Assembly (NCBI GenBank): GCA_005223375.1
Contig: RXOD01004278.1
Span: 1-24,870, forward strand
Direction of reading: 5' to 3'
DNA from: Amoebophrya sp. AT5.2
Taxonomy: Eukaryota; Sar; Dinophyceae; Syndiniales; Amoebophryaceae
DNA: 24,870 nt
A program made the position numbers and the translations under genes. Below are positions 9,469 to 19,062 of this stretch, piece after piece. Each line of letters starts with the position of its first letter. Positions within the stretch are counted from its first letter, which is position 1. The notes under the pieces are model-generated. The model was given only the letters and a program-made list of their open reading frames with translations. It was not told where the DNA came from and searched no databases.

Positions 9469-12400
9469 TCACCTTTGCCTCATCAGAGGTCTTTCCGACA
9501 GACCCGGCGATGACGCCGGCAACGACGAGGAGCGAGATGAAGCAGAACCGCTCCCGATTTCTTCGTGCCAGATCTGTATTCTGTGTATCTTTTTCCCCTC
9601 CGCGTTTGGAGGAATCCCGCTGTCGTGGACGTAAATGAACTTCTGCGAGATGAGGTCCCGCTCCACAAACTGTCCGTCCGAACACAGCGTACGCACCGTT
9701 TCCGGCGAGTAGTGGTAGAACGGCACAAACAGGATGGTCTGGTTGCTTTCGCACGTGGCAACCTCCTCGTACTCAAGCTCAAACAGCCGCTTGCGTTCCA
9801 GCTCGAAGCGAAAGTAGCGGATGCGGCCGGCAACCAGAAACGGGGAGGGACGGATCACAGCCGGCAGCGCCCGGCCCCCGGCATAGGGAGATGAGTTGGG
9901 AAGGATCTGCCGTACCATGGAACAAGAAGTAGTGGAACAACGAATCATTGCAGGGGCGGGAGGGAGGAGCCACTGGAGTTGTAGAGCAGCTAAGAGCTGG
10001 ACATCATGAAGAACATGATATAACGAGTACCTCTCCATCCCCCTGGCCGAAGACGGACAGGTGCTCTCGGTTCCATCCGTCCTTTCCCTTGAAGCTCGCC
10101 TCTGGGCAGTAGTGCCAAATCGTGTAGCCTCCTACGCCGCTGTGCTCGAGCCCACGCATGATTCGCTGCATGCACTTCGTGCGGCTTGCTTCGCCCTCGA
10201 TATCCATGGAGATACCTGATTCGTCATGAACTTTTGTGAATTGAGAAGCTCGAAAAATCGCGCGTAATATGTACTCAGCAGTCGGAGAGGTACCAGTCTC
10301 CCCGATTACTGTCGGCCCCAAATCCCGTCCGTGGTCTGCGAAGTGTCTTATGTCCCGGCCGATCTTCTTTGCGCACATGCGGTCGGTCCCGAAGTAGATC
10401 GGACAGCCCTTTCCTCTGACGATGTTCTCGAAGTTGGTTACGAAATTCGCTCGGTAATTGTGGTACAGAAGCTGGAGACCTTCGTAGTAATGCGGACTGT
10501 AAATGCAGCGGTCTCCCAAAGCCGACCGGTGCTCCTTTATGGGGTCGGAGCTACCGTAGTTACCCATATTCTCAACATCCCGGTAGCTGCCGTAGCCGGA
10601 GAGCTGTCCCTGTCCGCTGGCGCCCTCTACTGCTGAAGATGCCGATGAACCAAATGTACTTGGAAGCGCGTCACAATGCGATGTCATGTCCATTGCGCCG
10701 GCGTAGGGGCTGCAGAAAGTGTACGCGTCCGGACTGTCCATCGCCTCGCGTATGGTCGCGCTGACCTTCTTCCAGAAGGGCACGAGGTAGTCGTCGTGCG
10801 CCTTTACTGGCAGCCCCGTGCGAGGGTTCTTTGAGAAGTAATCCGGCTGACGAAGGAGAGGCCTTCCGTCGAGAGCGTCGACGTCGTAAACGCCATGCTG
10901 TTTCCAGATACCTGGCATTGATTTATTAGGAGCGAGGCGCATTACAGTTGATTCGATCGATGCAACAAATGAAAATAAAGTGTATGTTGCGTGAGTGCTA
11001 CACGATTTCATTTCCGTTGATTTTTAAGCATCGCGTGCAGCGGCTATCATCATCCCTCTATTTCTGTTTCGCGCATCGCCAGCGCTAAGCCAATACTTTG
11101 CTCAGCTTGCAGAAGTAATAGACTCGCTGCAACCTGAAAAAAGCATTGATCTAGCGCTGGCGATGCACGACGACGCCAATATGCAAATCCGAAATAGGCG
11201 TTCTTCTATCTACTTAAGTACATTCGTATCCCGGCTTCCAGCAGCTCTTTTTGAAAGGGTTTGCGAACTCCACCGTTTTTTTGTACTTCCAGATTCCCTC
11301 GAAGTAGTCCACCGGCAGTGAGCAGCCGCTGCCCAGCCCCATGGCTTCCACCGGTGTCAGCAGGTACCCGGTGGGGTCTTTACCGCCCCCGAGCGCCTTC
11401 CACTCGTCCAGGTTCGCGTTGCCGATGAACCCGCAGTCAGGCTCGTTCAGCGTGTCGAAACCGAGCACGTTGTCGCAGTTCTTTAGCTTCGTGGCCACCT
11501 GCCGCACCGCGCCGAGGTAGTGGTCCTGGAGGAACTGCTGGATGGAGATGAAGTTCGCGTTATCCAGTCGGTTCGGAAACAGATTCGGCGAGCTCGCGTC
11601 GGCGTTCAGCAAGAAGTAGGGAAGGTCCTGGGAGCTGATGTGGTGCTTCTGCTTTGCGGGGAGGACGGCCGAGTGCGCGCCCTCCGTCTCGATGCCGGGG
11701 AGCTCGACGGAAATTTGCTGCTCCTCGCGGCTGGTGTCCTCCGCGTCGAAGTCGTGGACCTGGTTTTTGCTGCCGGAGGAAGCGGCGGGAGACGCACTTT
11801 TCGTGATGCCGAAGGACACGCTCGCCTGCTGCTGCGCTGATTCGACAGGGCTGCCCCGTCGGCTTGCTGTTCGACTCCCCGCGTTGCTGCGGCTGCCCGT
11901 TGCCTCAACCTTGTTGTGCGCTGCGACAGGAACCACGAAGGAATCGGACATCATCGAGGCCGCCGGAGTTACGATTTTGCTAAGACCGTCTTTCGTCTCT
12001 TTGCTCTTTGAGTCGAGGTACGAAAAGTCGCTCGCGGCTCCAGCTGGTGACACGACCGTTTCGGGAATTATTTCGGTGATGATGTGCGTCGGGTTTAGGC
12101 CGCCTCCGTCTTGTGCTGCAGCTGGAGACACCACATCTTCCTGCTGCGAGTCGTCATTCAAACCCAAATCCTCCACAGCATCCCACGAGCCCAGATTTCC
12201 ACCTGCACCCGCCCCATCACGTCCCTGGTGCGCGCTGAATGGCGCTAGGCGGAGCGGTTGGTCGTGTCCGCTACTTGAGGCGGAGTGTACTTGATGGTGC
12301 TCCCCCGAGAAGCTTCGTTCCTGTTCCTCTTCTTCCTCCTCGTCGTCGCCGTACAATTTGGAGCACTTTCTGTTTATCCGGAACCTCGGCGCGAAGTCGT

Positions 12401-13454
12401 CTCCGCCGAAAAACAGCGAAAACATCGTGGCGCACGCCAAGTGCATGTGGTTATTTGCCCACCACATCTTAGGGAATTCGTCTCGCTCATGCTCCGGGTC
12501 CGCAGTAGACTCTCCTCGGCCCCGTCCTCCCTCGCTGGACAGCGTCGACGTGTTCAACATCTTGTCGGGGGACGACGCCAGCGATTTCGCGTTCGAAGTT
12601 CTCGATATCCTCCCCTTCGCGCCGTCGCGCCCGTCGATCGGAGGGTGCCATCGGTAGTCGCAGTGCCGCACCGCCGCCAACGTTTCCTTGAACAGAGCGG
12701 GCTGGAAGCCGACGCACTCCAGCGTCCAGCGGGGCGCGCCGGAGCCTCCCGTGTACCGGCTCCACACGTCCTGGTGGAAGTCGATGAACACCGCGATTCC
12801 GTACTCGCCGGCCCTGGTAACGAGCTTCTGCACGTAGTCGAGGTACTCCTCATCGTACACTCCGGGCTTCTCGGGCTCGACGGCCTCCCAAGTCACGAGC
12901 AACCGGAAAAACGTGAACCCGTAGGCGAGCAGTCGGCGGAAATGCTCGTCTGCCTCGTGGAGGGGGAAGGGTCTGCCGGTAAATGACGACGGCGGAAAAG
13001 ATGACGCCTGATCGATGCGAGTAGGTGGGTCGGTACGCTTGTAGTTTTTCTTGTTTTCATCTTGTTCGGTGGAAGATGAAACGGGAGGGAACTGATGGTG
13101 CTGAAGATGTGTGCTGGGATAAGAAGAGCTCTCACTACTTTTTCCTTTCGCTTCTACTGGATCACGAACTCGCTTTCGTAGACCATCCTCTACTTCAACT
13201 TCGTCTGTACTTGCTACCCCTTGAAAAGTCGCGCCGCCCGGGGAAAGGTCCGCTGCTCGTCCGATCGGATGGACTTCCGCGGGTGCTTCGGGGCCTACAT
13301 CGGATGCTGGCAGCTGCTGGTCCGTCGTGACTCCGGGCGGTAGCTTGCACCCGCCCCCGACATTTATACCGCGGAGAAAAACCTGTTGAAGTGCCGATTC
13401 ATTGCGAACGAGGTGGTGACTCTCAATGGTTTTTGGCGAAGGACTTTGGATCAT
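9469..13454 (-). CDS. GH5 glycoside hydrolase, endoglycoceramidase / steryl-beta-glucosidase-like
   Basis: Probably hydrolyses beta-glucosides of lipids (glucosylceramide or steryl glucoside). The three-exon model 13454-11222, 10911-10031 and 9906-9469 gives 1183 residues in frame; both introns are GT-AG (11221-10912 phase 1, 10030-9907 phase 0). Motifs in order: FLRGINVGGGCKLP (near residue 27), TFFRLLVTWEAVEP, FHQDVWSRYTGGSGAPRW, WWANNHMHLACATMF with LFFGGDDFAP, the acid/base site GFDTLNEP (Glu about 671), and the nucleophile site VIGETGTSP (Glu about 949). A beta-sandwich tail follows (ILFVPFYHYSP). Both catalytic Glu are intact. About 240 low-complexity residues, with a poly-Glu tract, are inserted between FAPRFRIN and the NEP strand, and about 100 more follow the first strand. 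The start is the first in-frame ATG after an AG (CACAG|GTC ATG). No signal peptide is evident. The C-terminus may be frameshifted. Among GH5 subfamilies the ATMF-LFF-G-FAP pattern resembles GH5_12. Confidence 0.85.
11073..11166. repeat. Long inverted repeat (40-nt arms, 14-nt loop) inside GH5 intron
   Basis: Arms 11073-11112 and 11127-11166 match at 33 of 40 positions; the outer 15 bp (gcatcgccagcgcta) are perfect and the inner TTGCAG end also pairs. The element lies wholly within the GT-AG intron 11221-10912. Its size and near-perfect outer ends resemble a small MITE or an intronic foldback element. No target-site duplication was seen. Confidence 0.8.
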
Positions 13455-13621
13455 GACCTGTGCGTAGCTAGCACGTCGCAGTTGTATTCGCGTACGTATC
13501 GCACAACACACACATGGCACTAAAGCCGAATTGGATTGCGGAATGAACACAAGCCAGGGCCAGCATGATCAATAAGAATAAACTACTACAATTGAGACAG
13601 ACACTGACACCCTGGGCGCTC

Positions 13622-14071
13622 CTACGATCGCTGCTCCGCAATCGCAATAAAGAACGAGCTCAGCACCTGCCTATTCGTGTTTCGCTCCACGAAGACGTGC
13701 CGGAAGGGTCTGCCGCCGTGTTTGTCGGTAATCATTCCCGGCTCCCAGGAGGTATCCAGCGCGTGCCGCGTAATCCCGCCCGGACAGCCCAGGCGTTCCT
13801 TTGTCGAGTAGAAGTCCCCGAACGCGGCGACATCCGCCTTCGTGCGCCACGTTGCAGCGGACCACCGGATATAGGCAACGTAGAGGACCAGTAAAACGCT
13901 CGGCCAGAACAGGTTAAAATCGTCGTTCGCGTACGCAATCAGGCAGAATAGCGCGACCCAGAACGAACAGAAGATGGTCGCAAAATCTTCGCAGGAGTAG
14001 GCCTGAAGAGCAGACAAAAAGTGAAGCCAGATATACCCGCACGTGGGACGTTTCGTGGCGTACAGAGCCAT
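13622..14071 (-). CDS. Small membrane protein, unknown family
   Basis: This is a single-exon 149-residue ORF starting at an ATG in good context (GCCATGG). Two hydrophobic helices are visible: TIFCSFWVALFCLIAYA (about residues 33-49) and FWPSVLLVLYVAYIRW (about 54-69), separated by a short acidic turn. They are followed by a soluble basic/polar tail with two Gly-rich turns (GCPGGITRH, DKHGGRPFRHVF). The stop at 13622 lies about 170 bp upstream of the GH5 start on the same strand. I considered a splice to the GH5 frame, which would make this an N-terminal membrane anchor. The phases only fit with a weak acceptor (GTGCTAG), so I keep it separate. No function is assigned. Confidence 0.6.
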   Translation of the reverse strand: MALYATKRPTCGYIWLHFLSALQAYSCEDFATIFCSFWVALFCLIAYANDDFNLFWPSVLLVLYVAYIRWSAATWRTKADVAAFGDFYSTKERLGCPGGITRHALDTSWEPGMITDKHGGRPFRHVFVERNTNRQVLSSFFIAIAEQRS

Positions 14072-15716
14072 GGCAGCCTCTGCTGCGGTCCTCGCCTAGG
14101 AGGGCGCAGACTGAGGCAAAAGCAGAGGCTGTAAAGGAAAATTACAAGTCGAAGTCCTCTAGATGATCATATAATACGGCGAGAACTACAACTACTAGCC
14201 GTAGCCAGAGCCACCGTTGACGCTGTAGAGGAAACAAGAACGAAGTAGACGAGCGAGAGTTGGAGTTGGTTTAGGTGTAGGAGTAGGTACGCTACGGGTA
14301 AGTCCGCTGCTATAAGTAATATGAGCTCCTCGCCAATTTTTTTGACGGTCGGCTCGTCGGGTCCTTCTAAGTTAGTACGCTGCCACGTACTATAAATTAG
14401 CTTCTCGATTCTTTATTTGGCGGTCCTAAGAAATACAAATCACTCCATTTGATTTGATTTTCGACGCCAGCACCTCATCGAGTGAGGCGGTATCATCTCA
14501 ATGTCGCTCCAGGAATATCTGCGTTCTTCGTACGTTGGCCGAAGAACACAAACACTTTTTTCACGAGATCTATATTGGGACCAATGAATACCGAACAATG
14601 AATCGGTTTCGCTCGCGCACGCGCCGTTCCCGTTTATTACTGACATACTGGTCGTGCTTACGCGTCTTCATCAATCAAAGGGATGCGCTGGTCCTGGGGT
14701 ATTTCTTCCTGCTGACAACGAGCACTGCGGTGGTTCTGTAGGCTAACACAGAGAGGCCGCGACTACTTTTCGTCTCGGTTGTCATATGGTTCTGGAGTGT
14801 TGCGGCACGGTTCTGCTTCGATCTTGCGAGGAGACCGAGACCCCAGAGCTATGATAGATGATTGCAGTGAAGTTTATGTCAGGGGGTGAATGGACTAAGC
14901 GCTGGACGAGAAGAACAGTGCTCAATGTTGTTGATCACGATCATTTTTCAAATATTTTATAAAGCAGAACAAGGGTCCGCCTCCATGCAGCACCACCGAG
15001 ACGGTTCGCTCAAAGCGTCGGCCGCAGGCGTTTCCATGTTGCTGCAGCATAAGCGTTTCGCTCATCACATCACGTACTTACGCTAGCCACGTGCATTGCG
15101 TCATCTCATTTCAGAAAAAAGTTTTCAACGTGAAGATCCTCTCATGAAGTTGTTGTATCTACAATCTCTCGGGTTTTCTCGTGCTGTTGATGTTGTCGCT
15201 TTTGGAAATCAAAAGGCTCTGGCTCTTCGTACAGCTGGTGCTGGTGGGCATTCTGGATTAATTTAGTGTAGAAAAGGACAATGACGGCTGATCATGTTCG
15301 GGCCCAGACTGGACGTGCATGCGCACGCCCACGCGCAACTAGGACTATAATATGTGCATGTCTGAGTCGTGCCAGTGCTGGACCGATTCCAGTCTTGTTT
15401 AAATGGTTAACACCAAGATAGACACTCGACTCCTGGCCACGAAAAACTATTTTGCGCCGGCCGGGCCCGGGCCGCCCTAGGAGGTTCCACCCGGCTTACT
15501 GTTAAAATTTCGCTGCCCCTGGGCCGCAATCCCGAAACCGGATCCGAGAATCTGCAGCTTTTTCCCGGGGCTGGTTAGGCGCGGGCTCAACGCCGGGCTC
15601 GCGTATTCTGGTTGTCGCGGCGTCACCCCGGGCAGTTTCCGCACTCTGTAGTTACAAATTAAATACTTAAATTAATTGTCGGTCAGTAGATTTTTGTTTT
15701 CTCGCGCTGCTTCTGC
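14072..15716. other. Large gap (1.6 kb), no supported gene
   Basis: Short ORFs occur on both strands, but none has an ATG start together with convincing composition. At about 15455-15640 there is a distinctly GC-rich patch within AT-richer surroundings. No tRNA, rRNA or spliced-leader gene was recognised. This is the longest non-coding stretch in the window. Confidence 0.5.
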
Positions 15717-16049
15717 GTGGGGTTGATGAGTGCTCGTCTTGTCTACTTTCTTTTTGATATTATCATTGACTTCCATGATCATGAGGCACAACAATCGGAT
15801 CATGCGGCCGCTGAAGAGAAGCAGAACCTTGCTGTCGAGGACGCGGAGCTTTGTGAATGCGATGACTGGGAGTCCGGTTCTTTGTTGCGTGCGGAGCCGA
15901 GAACGCCTTTGGAACCCGCGAAGTGCAAATGGGAGGAAATTGCGCTCATTTCTGAGAGCATTGGGCTGACGGAGCGGCGCGACCCACCAGCTGCCCCGGA
16001 ACCGGAAATGAACTTGTGCATGTTCGCCGCTCGCCTCGGGTCAGAATAG
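15717..16049 (+). CDS. Uncertain ORF, competing readings on both strands
   Basis: The plus-strand frame encodes about 110 residues with a short hydrophobic start (LVYFLFDIIIDF) and an acidic body containing Trp, Cys and many charged residues (CKWEEIALISESIGLTER), which is a balanced composition. The opposite strand (16102-15800) carries a 100-residue Ser-rich ORF with an ATG start (MPRTKRSLTARYRG). The window's other genes are all on minus, which favours the minus frame; composition favours plus. Neither resembles a family I know. At most one is real. Confidence 0.25.
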   Translation: MGLMSARLVYFLFDIIIDFHDHEAQQSDHAAAEEKQNLAVEDAELCECDDWESGSLLRAEPRTPLEPAKCKWEEIALISESIGLTERRDPPAAPEPEMNLCMFAARLGSE

Positions 16050-16595
16050 TGCTCCAGCGGACCTCTGTACCTTGCAGTGAGAGAGCGCTTCGTTCTGGGC
16101 ATATTTTAAGCATAAAAGCGAAATTAATACATCAGCATGTGGTTGCGATTCTTGCGATTGGTTCGTTACCGCATTGAAAGCTTCTCGTCTTCAACTTCTT
16201 TGTATACTGAGGTTCCAACAACTCGAATTGCAGCGAATTTGCATTGATACTGCCTCTTGCCGCTGAAACGCGTCAGGGGTGAGTTGTGGGCTGGCGTGTT
16301 GCGTGCGGAGTGGTGAGCGGGCGCATGCGCCGCCGCGAGGCCGTGCGGTGCGTGCGCTGTGGCGTGGTCCATCGGTTTTGGAGAAAGGCATCGGCCCGGA
16401 GTAGACCCCAATCGCTGCACCGCCGGCGGGTGCATATCGAGTACCTACTGTGGGTGACAATGACGGGGGCGTTGGGGATCACGTACAATGATAAATGATT
16501 GTCAAGGTCAAGGAAGATAATATTTCAATGGCACTAGAAGTAGGACCAGCACATCACTGACACTGACTCACTTTCTTTATAAATTTCTTTTCTGA
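16050..16595. other. Region with overlapping short ORFs, unresolved
   Basis: Three minus frames and one plus frame are open across about 16190-16490 in GC-rich sequence, so open length is uninformative. The minus frame from ATG 16435 (His/Pro/Ala-rich, ending KRQYQCKFAAIRVVG) has a possible GT donor (GTATAC near 16206) and could splice leftward, but no junction is compelling. Confidence 0.3.
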
Positions 16596-18022
16596 TTATA
16601 ATTTTTGGATCCTGATCCTGTATCTGTTCACCTTTTTTGTGTTTGCTGTGCGCGCGCTGCCGAGGACGAGCGATGAGGACCCGACTCCGCCTGCTCCACC
16701 ATCGAACTGCCCTAAGGCCCGAGACAAGGCGTCGCCATTGTTCACATGATAATTAAAATTATCGGCTGCAGAAGAAGTAGTGGTTTTGTTTCTGACGTTG
16801 CTTGCCGTCGAAGATCCTGCTGCTGCTGTTCCCGGCGCGAGACTCGTTGCAGTTGGATTACCATTACCCCCCATTGACACTCCTTGGACTTGTACTTGAC
16901 CCCCAAAAGGACGAGTTGGCCCGCGCGGGCTCTGTCGCGACGACGCTCCAACCTGCGATATGCACGGTGGTCCCAGAGGCGACACAAGCGACGATCGTCC
17001 GGATGAAAGTGATGAACCAAGCAGGCCGGATGTCCCACTTCCGACACTAATTGTAGCTCCTGCTAGTATTGTAGCTCCTGCAGCGACCCAGGGACCGTGA
17101 TCCGCCACAACGTGGTTCCCCGTGCTGCTGTAGTTCGCGTTCGCGTTCATGGAATTCAGACCAAGACTTGTAGCTCCTGCTCCTCCTGGTGCAGTTGCGC
17201 CGTAATATCCACCTTGCCCCCCGATCATGTTGAGAGACGTCGATGGTGTCGCCGTGTCGCCGCCCATTACTACATCGCCGCGGTCACACTCGTGGAGCTG
17301 TCTCTGCAGAGCGGCGGCCTCCTCTTCGAGGCTCAGCTTTACTCGCTCGTAGTGCTGCAAAATTTCCCGGTTGTCCATCGCTTGAGGCTCGCTAGTGCTC
17401 GTTTTGGAACAAACAGTCGAGGCTGAAGCTGATCCGGACGCCGTACTAGGCGCGTTTGGCAGCAGGAGCAGAGAATCGCCATCGCGCTGGCCTGAAAAAG
17501 CAAGTAGTGGTTTGAATATTGGGAAGTTTCGTTTTGTTCTTGCAAAGCGACCCGGTCTTCCTGTGCTTGCAATCGCAACTCACTGCAAGAGTCCTTCATC
17601 GCGAACTTGTGTCGAGATCGGGATAGACGGGAAGTCGTTGAAGGTATGCTCGATCCTCAAAACAGAACGTTAGTAGCAGCCAGGAATGTAGTAGAAGTAG
17701 CTGTAGCAGCCAGGAAGTTAGTAGCAGCATAGCCAAAGCTGAAGGAAAAGCCAGTACGAGCTTTTCTGGTTGCCACCGCTTCTCCTATCCGCGCTGCCTG
17801 CTCGCGTAATCGCTGAATGTCCCAAGCAATTGACTGCCGCCGATCTAGTGGTGTCACCTCAAGCGTGTACATTTTTAGGGCGGGAGTGAGAGATGAATCA
17901 AAATTTGATGTCTTGGTCGTGCTGTTCCTGTGCTTATCTTCAAGATCCACGTCGCAGAAATCCACGTCGCAGAAGTGACAGCCGAAATAATGTTGCAACT
18001 GAAACAATCGTGCAACTTTCAT
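16596..18022 (-). CDS. Unknown protein with short coiled coils and Gly/Ser-rich tail
   Basis: The three-exon model 18022-17758, 17655-17584 and 17491-16596 keeps frame and gives 410 residues. Both introns are GT-AG: 17757-17656 (phase 1) and 17583-17492 (phase 1, GTGAGT...TTTTTCAG). Visible parts are a Cys/Asp N-terminus with a duplicated Phe-Cys-Asp-Val-Asp, a helix (SIAWDIQRLREQAARIGEAV), a Ser-rich linker, a second heptad-like helix (REILQHYERVKLSLEEEAAA), and about 200 residues rich in Gly, Ser, Ala and Thr with no fold. The two helices loosely recall the N-terminal part of Golgi Qb-SNAREs of the GOS28 type. No SNARE motif or C-terminal membrane anchor is present, so I do not assign that. 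A start at the internal ATG (MYTLEV, near 17872) is possible. An additional 3' exon after AAAAAG|GTGAAC (near 16638) cannot be excluded. Confidence 0.65.
17656..17757 (-). repeat. Short intron made mostly of 30-bp-spaced repeats
   Basis: In this 102-bp intron gtagcagccaggaa occurs at 17673-17686 and again at 17703-17716, and gttagtagcagc at 17669-17680 and 17717-17728. On the transcribed strand each repeat carries GCTACTAAC, close to a TACTAAC branch-point consensus. Confidence 0.7.
17945..17974. repeat. 15-bp perfect tandem duplication in coding sequence
   Basis: atccacgtcgcagaa is present twice in direct succession without mismatch. It encodes the duplicated Phe-Cys-Asp-Val-Asp of the coiled-coil protein, in frame. 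Confidence 0.85.
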
Positions 18023-18210
18023 TCACTAGACAGGATCATGTTACAACGCCCACGCTACAGTGCTTGTTCAGCTCTGATTAATATGGCCGCTCCTATGCTA
18101 TAATCATGATCCAATTCCAAAAAATAAAAACCGAACCTACTACATGGCCTACGATCATTTTTTTTTCGATTGTAAGTTGGACTTGCTAAATAAATCTAAA
18201 TGCAGAACCT

Positions 18211-18627
18211 CTACCACGAAGTGAGATTAGAGAAACGCGACGCGACCAGCACACCAGCAAGCCGCGCGAAACCGCACGAATGGAGCAAAAGCAATATAGA
18301 GTTACGCGCTGCTGGAGGCACAAGCTGCGGATATGCGTACGCCAGCGAATGACGTGACTCGGCCCCGAAGGCCCGCCACGCACCAGACAATGTGCATCTG
18401 CGTGTCGCGACAACAAAATCAGGCTCCTCCAGATGGACGCCTGGCGAGCGCGCAGCCTCGGGCTCCTCCTGCCAGTCGTTTACTATCTTCGTGTTCGGTG
18501 CGCGAGTAGGTCGTGAATCTTTCGGTGCTAGTTTGCGTTTTCCACACGCACCTGCTCTCGCGAAAATCGCAGAAAAAAAACTCTTCATCTTCACAGTTGC
18601 AGATGCAGACCTCGGCAGCAATAGCAT
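18211..18627 (-). CDS. Hypothetical protein, weak
   Basis: This is a 138-residue ORF from the ATG at 18627. The N-terminus is basic with hydrophobic residues (LLLPRSASATVKMKSFFSAI), as in mitochondrial presequences. A Lys/Arg-rich part and then an acidic patch (NDWQEEPEAARS) follow, and the C-terminus is mildly hydrophobic. No family is recognised. It lies on the same strand as its neighbours, about 430 bp downstream of the myosin stop. The plus strand is also open over part of this stretch, so coding status is uncertain; it may be one exon of a larger gene. Confidence 0.35.
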   Translation of the reverse strand: MLLLPRSASATVKMKSFFSAIFARAGACGKRKLAPKDSRPTRAPNTKIVNDWQEEPEAARSPGVHLEEPDFVVATRRCTLSGAWRAFGAESRHSLAYAYPQLVPPAARNSILLLLHSCGFARLAGVLVASRFSNLTSW

Positions 18628-19062
18628 TACACGGCACGCCAATTATCCGGCGACATTGTCGTCGCGATTACACGGAGGAGCTCTGCTTTTGTAAGTACAT
18701 TGATGGTGCGCAAAAAATCTACAGGAATTAGACGAACGATGCCACGACGTCCTAGAGCACCTAGTCGCCGTTCGCAAGATGACTTTCCTTGCTGTTGGTT
18801 CGCTGCTTGTTTAGACCAATCAATAAAAGTGGAGCAGTGCTGCAGCTGAAGACGACGAGGGTGACTTAGTTCGTACGTACGAAAAAGAATGAGCTGCGTA
18901 TCAGGAAAACCTCAAACAAAACGTGGCATCTTCTTCGATGACCCCATGTTGGTAGTGATACTTCCGTCGGTAAGATTGTGGTCTGTGAGCAGAGGGCCGC
19001 GCGGCCCGCGGACTGCGTGAGTATGAAAGTGAAACACATGGAAGGACATCGCGCTGCTTCAA
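18628..19062. other. Intergenic, downstream of the myosin gene
   Basis: No gene was seen. The stretch should contain the 3' untranslated region of the myosin transcript. No polyadenylation signal or repeat stood out. Confidence 0.5.

Noticed and set aside
11638..12986. Overlapping plus-strand ORFs of 218 and 233 codons
   Set aside because: They are antisense to the GH5 exon, with repetitive Arg/Val/Leu/Ser composition and no family resemblance; the minus frame has intact catalytic motifs.
14195..14215. Possible dinoflagellate spliced-leader sequence (ccgtagccagagcc)
   Set aside because: Only the first nine or so bases resemble the leader; the remainder and a following donor do not match.
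14454..14741. Plus-strand ORF ending in a hydrophobic stretch
   Set aside because: It begins at TTG rather than ATG, has mixed composition, and opposes the direction of the array; nothing supports it.
16166..16435. Minus ORF rich in His, Pro and Ala, and two other overlapping frames
   Set aside because: All frames are open in this GC-rich stretch and no splice junction gives a convincing protein, so coding status is not supported.
17339..17599. Minus ORF reading straight through from MKDSCSELRL
   Set aside because: A GTGAGT donor and TTTTTCAG acceptor remove the middle and restore the long downstream frame; the read-through frame ends quickly.
16596..18022. Assignment as a GOS28-type Qb-SNARE
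   Set aside because: Only two short helices are suggestive; there is no SNARE motif with central Gln and no C-terminal membrane anchor.
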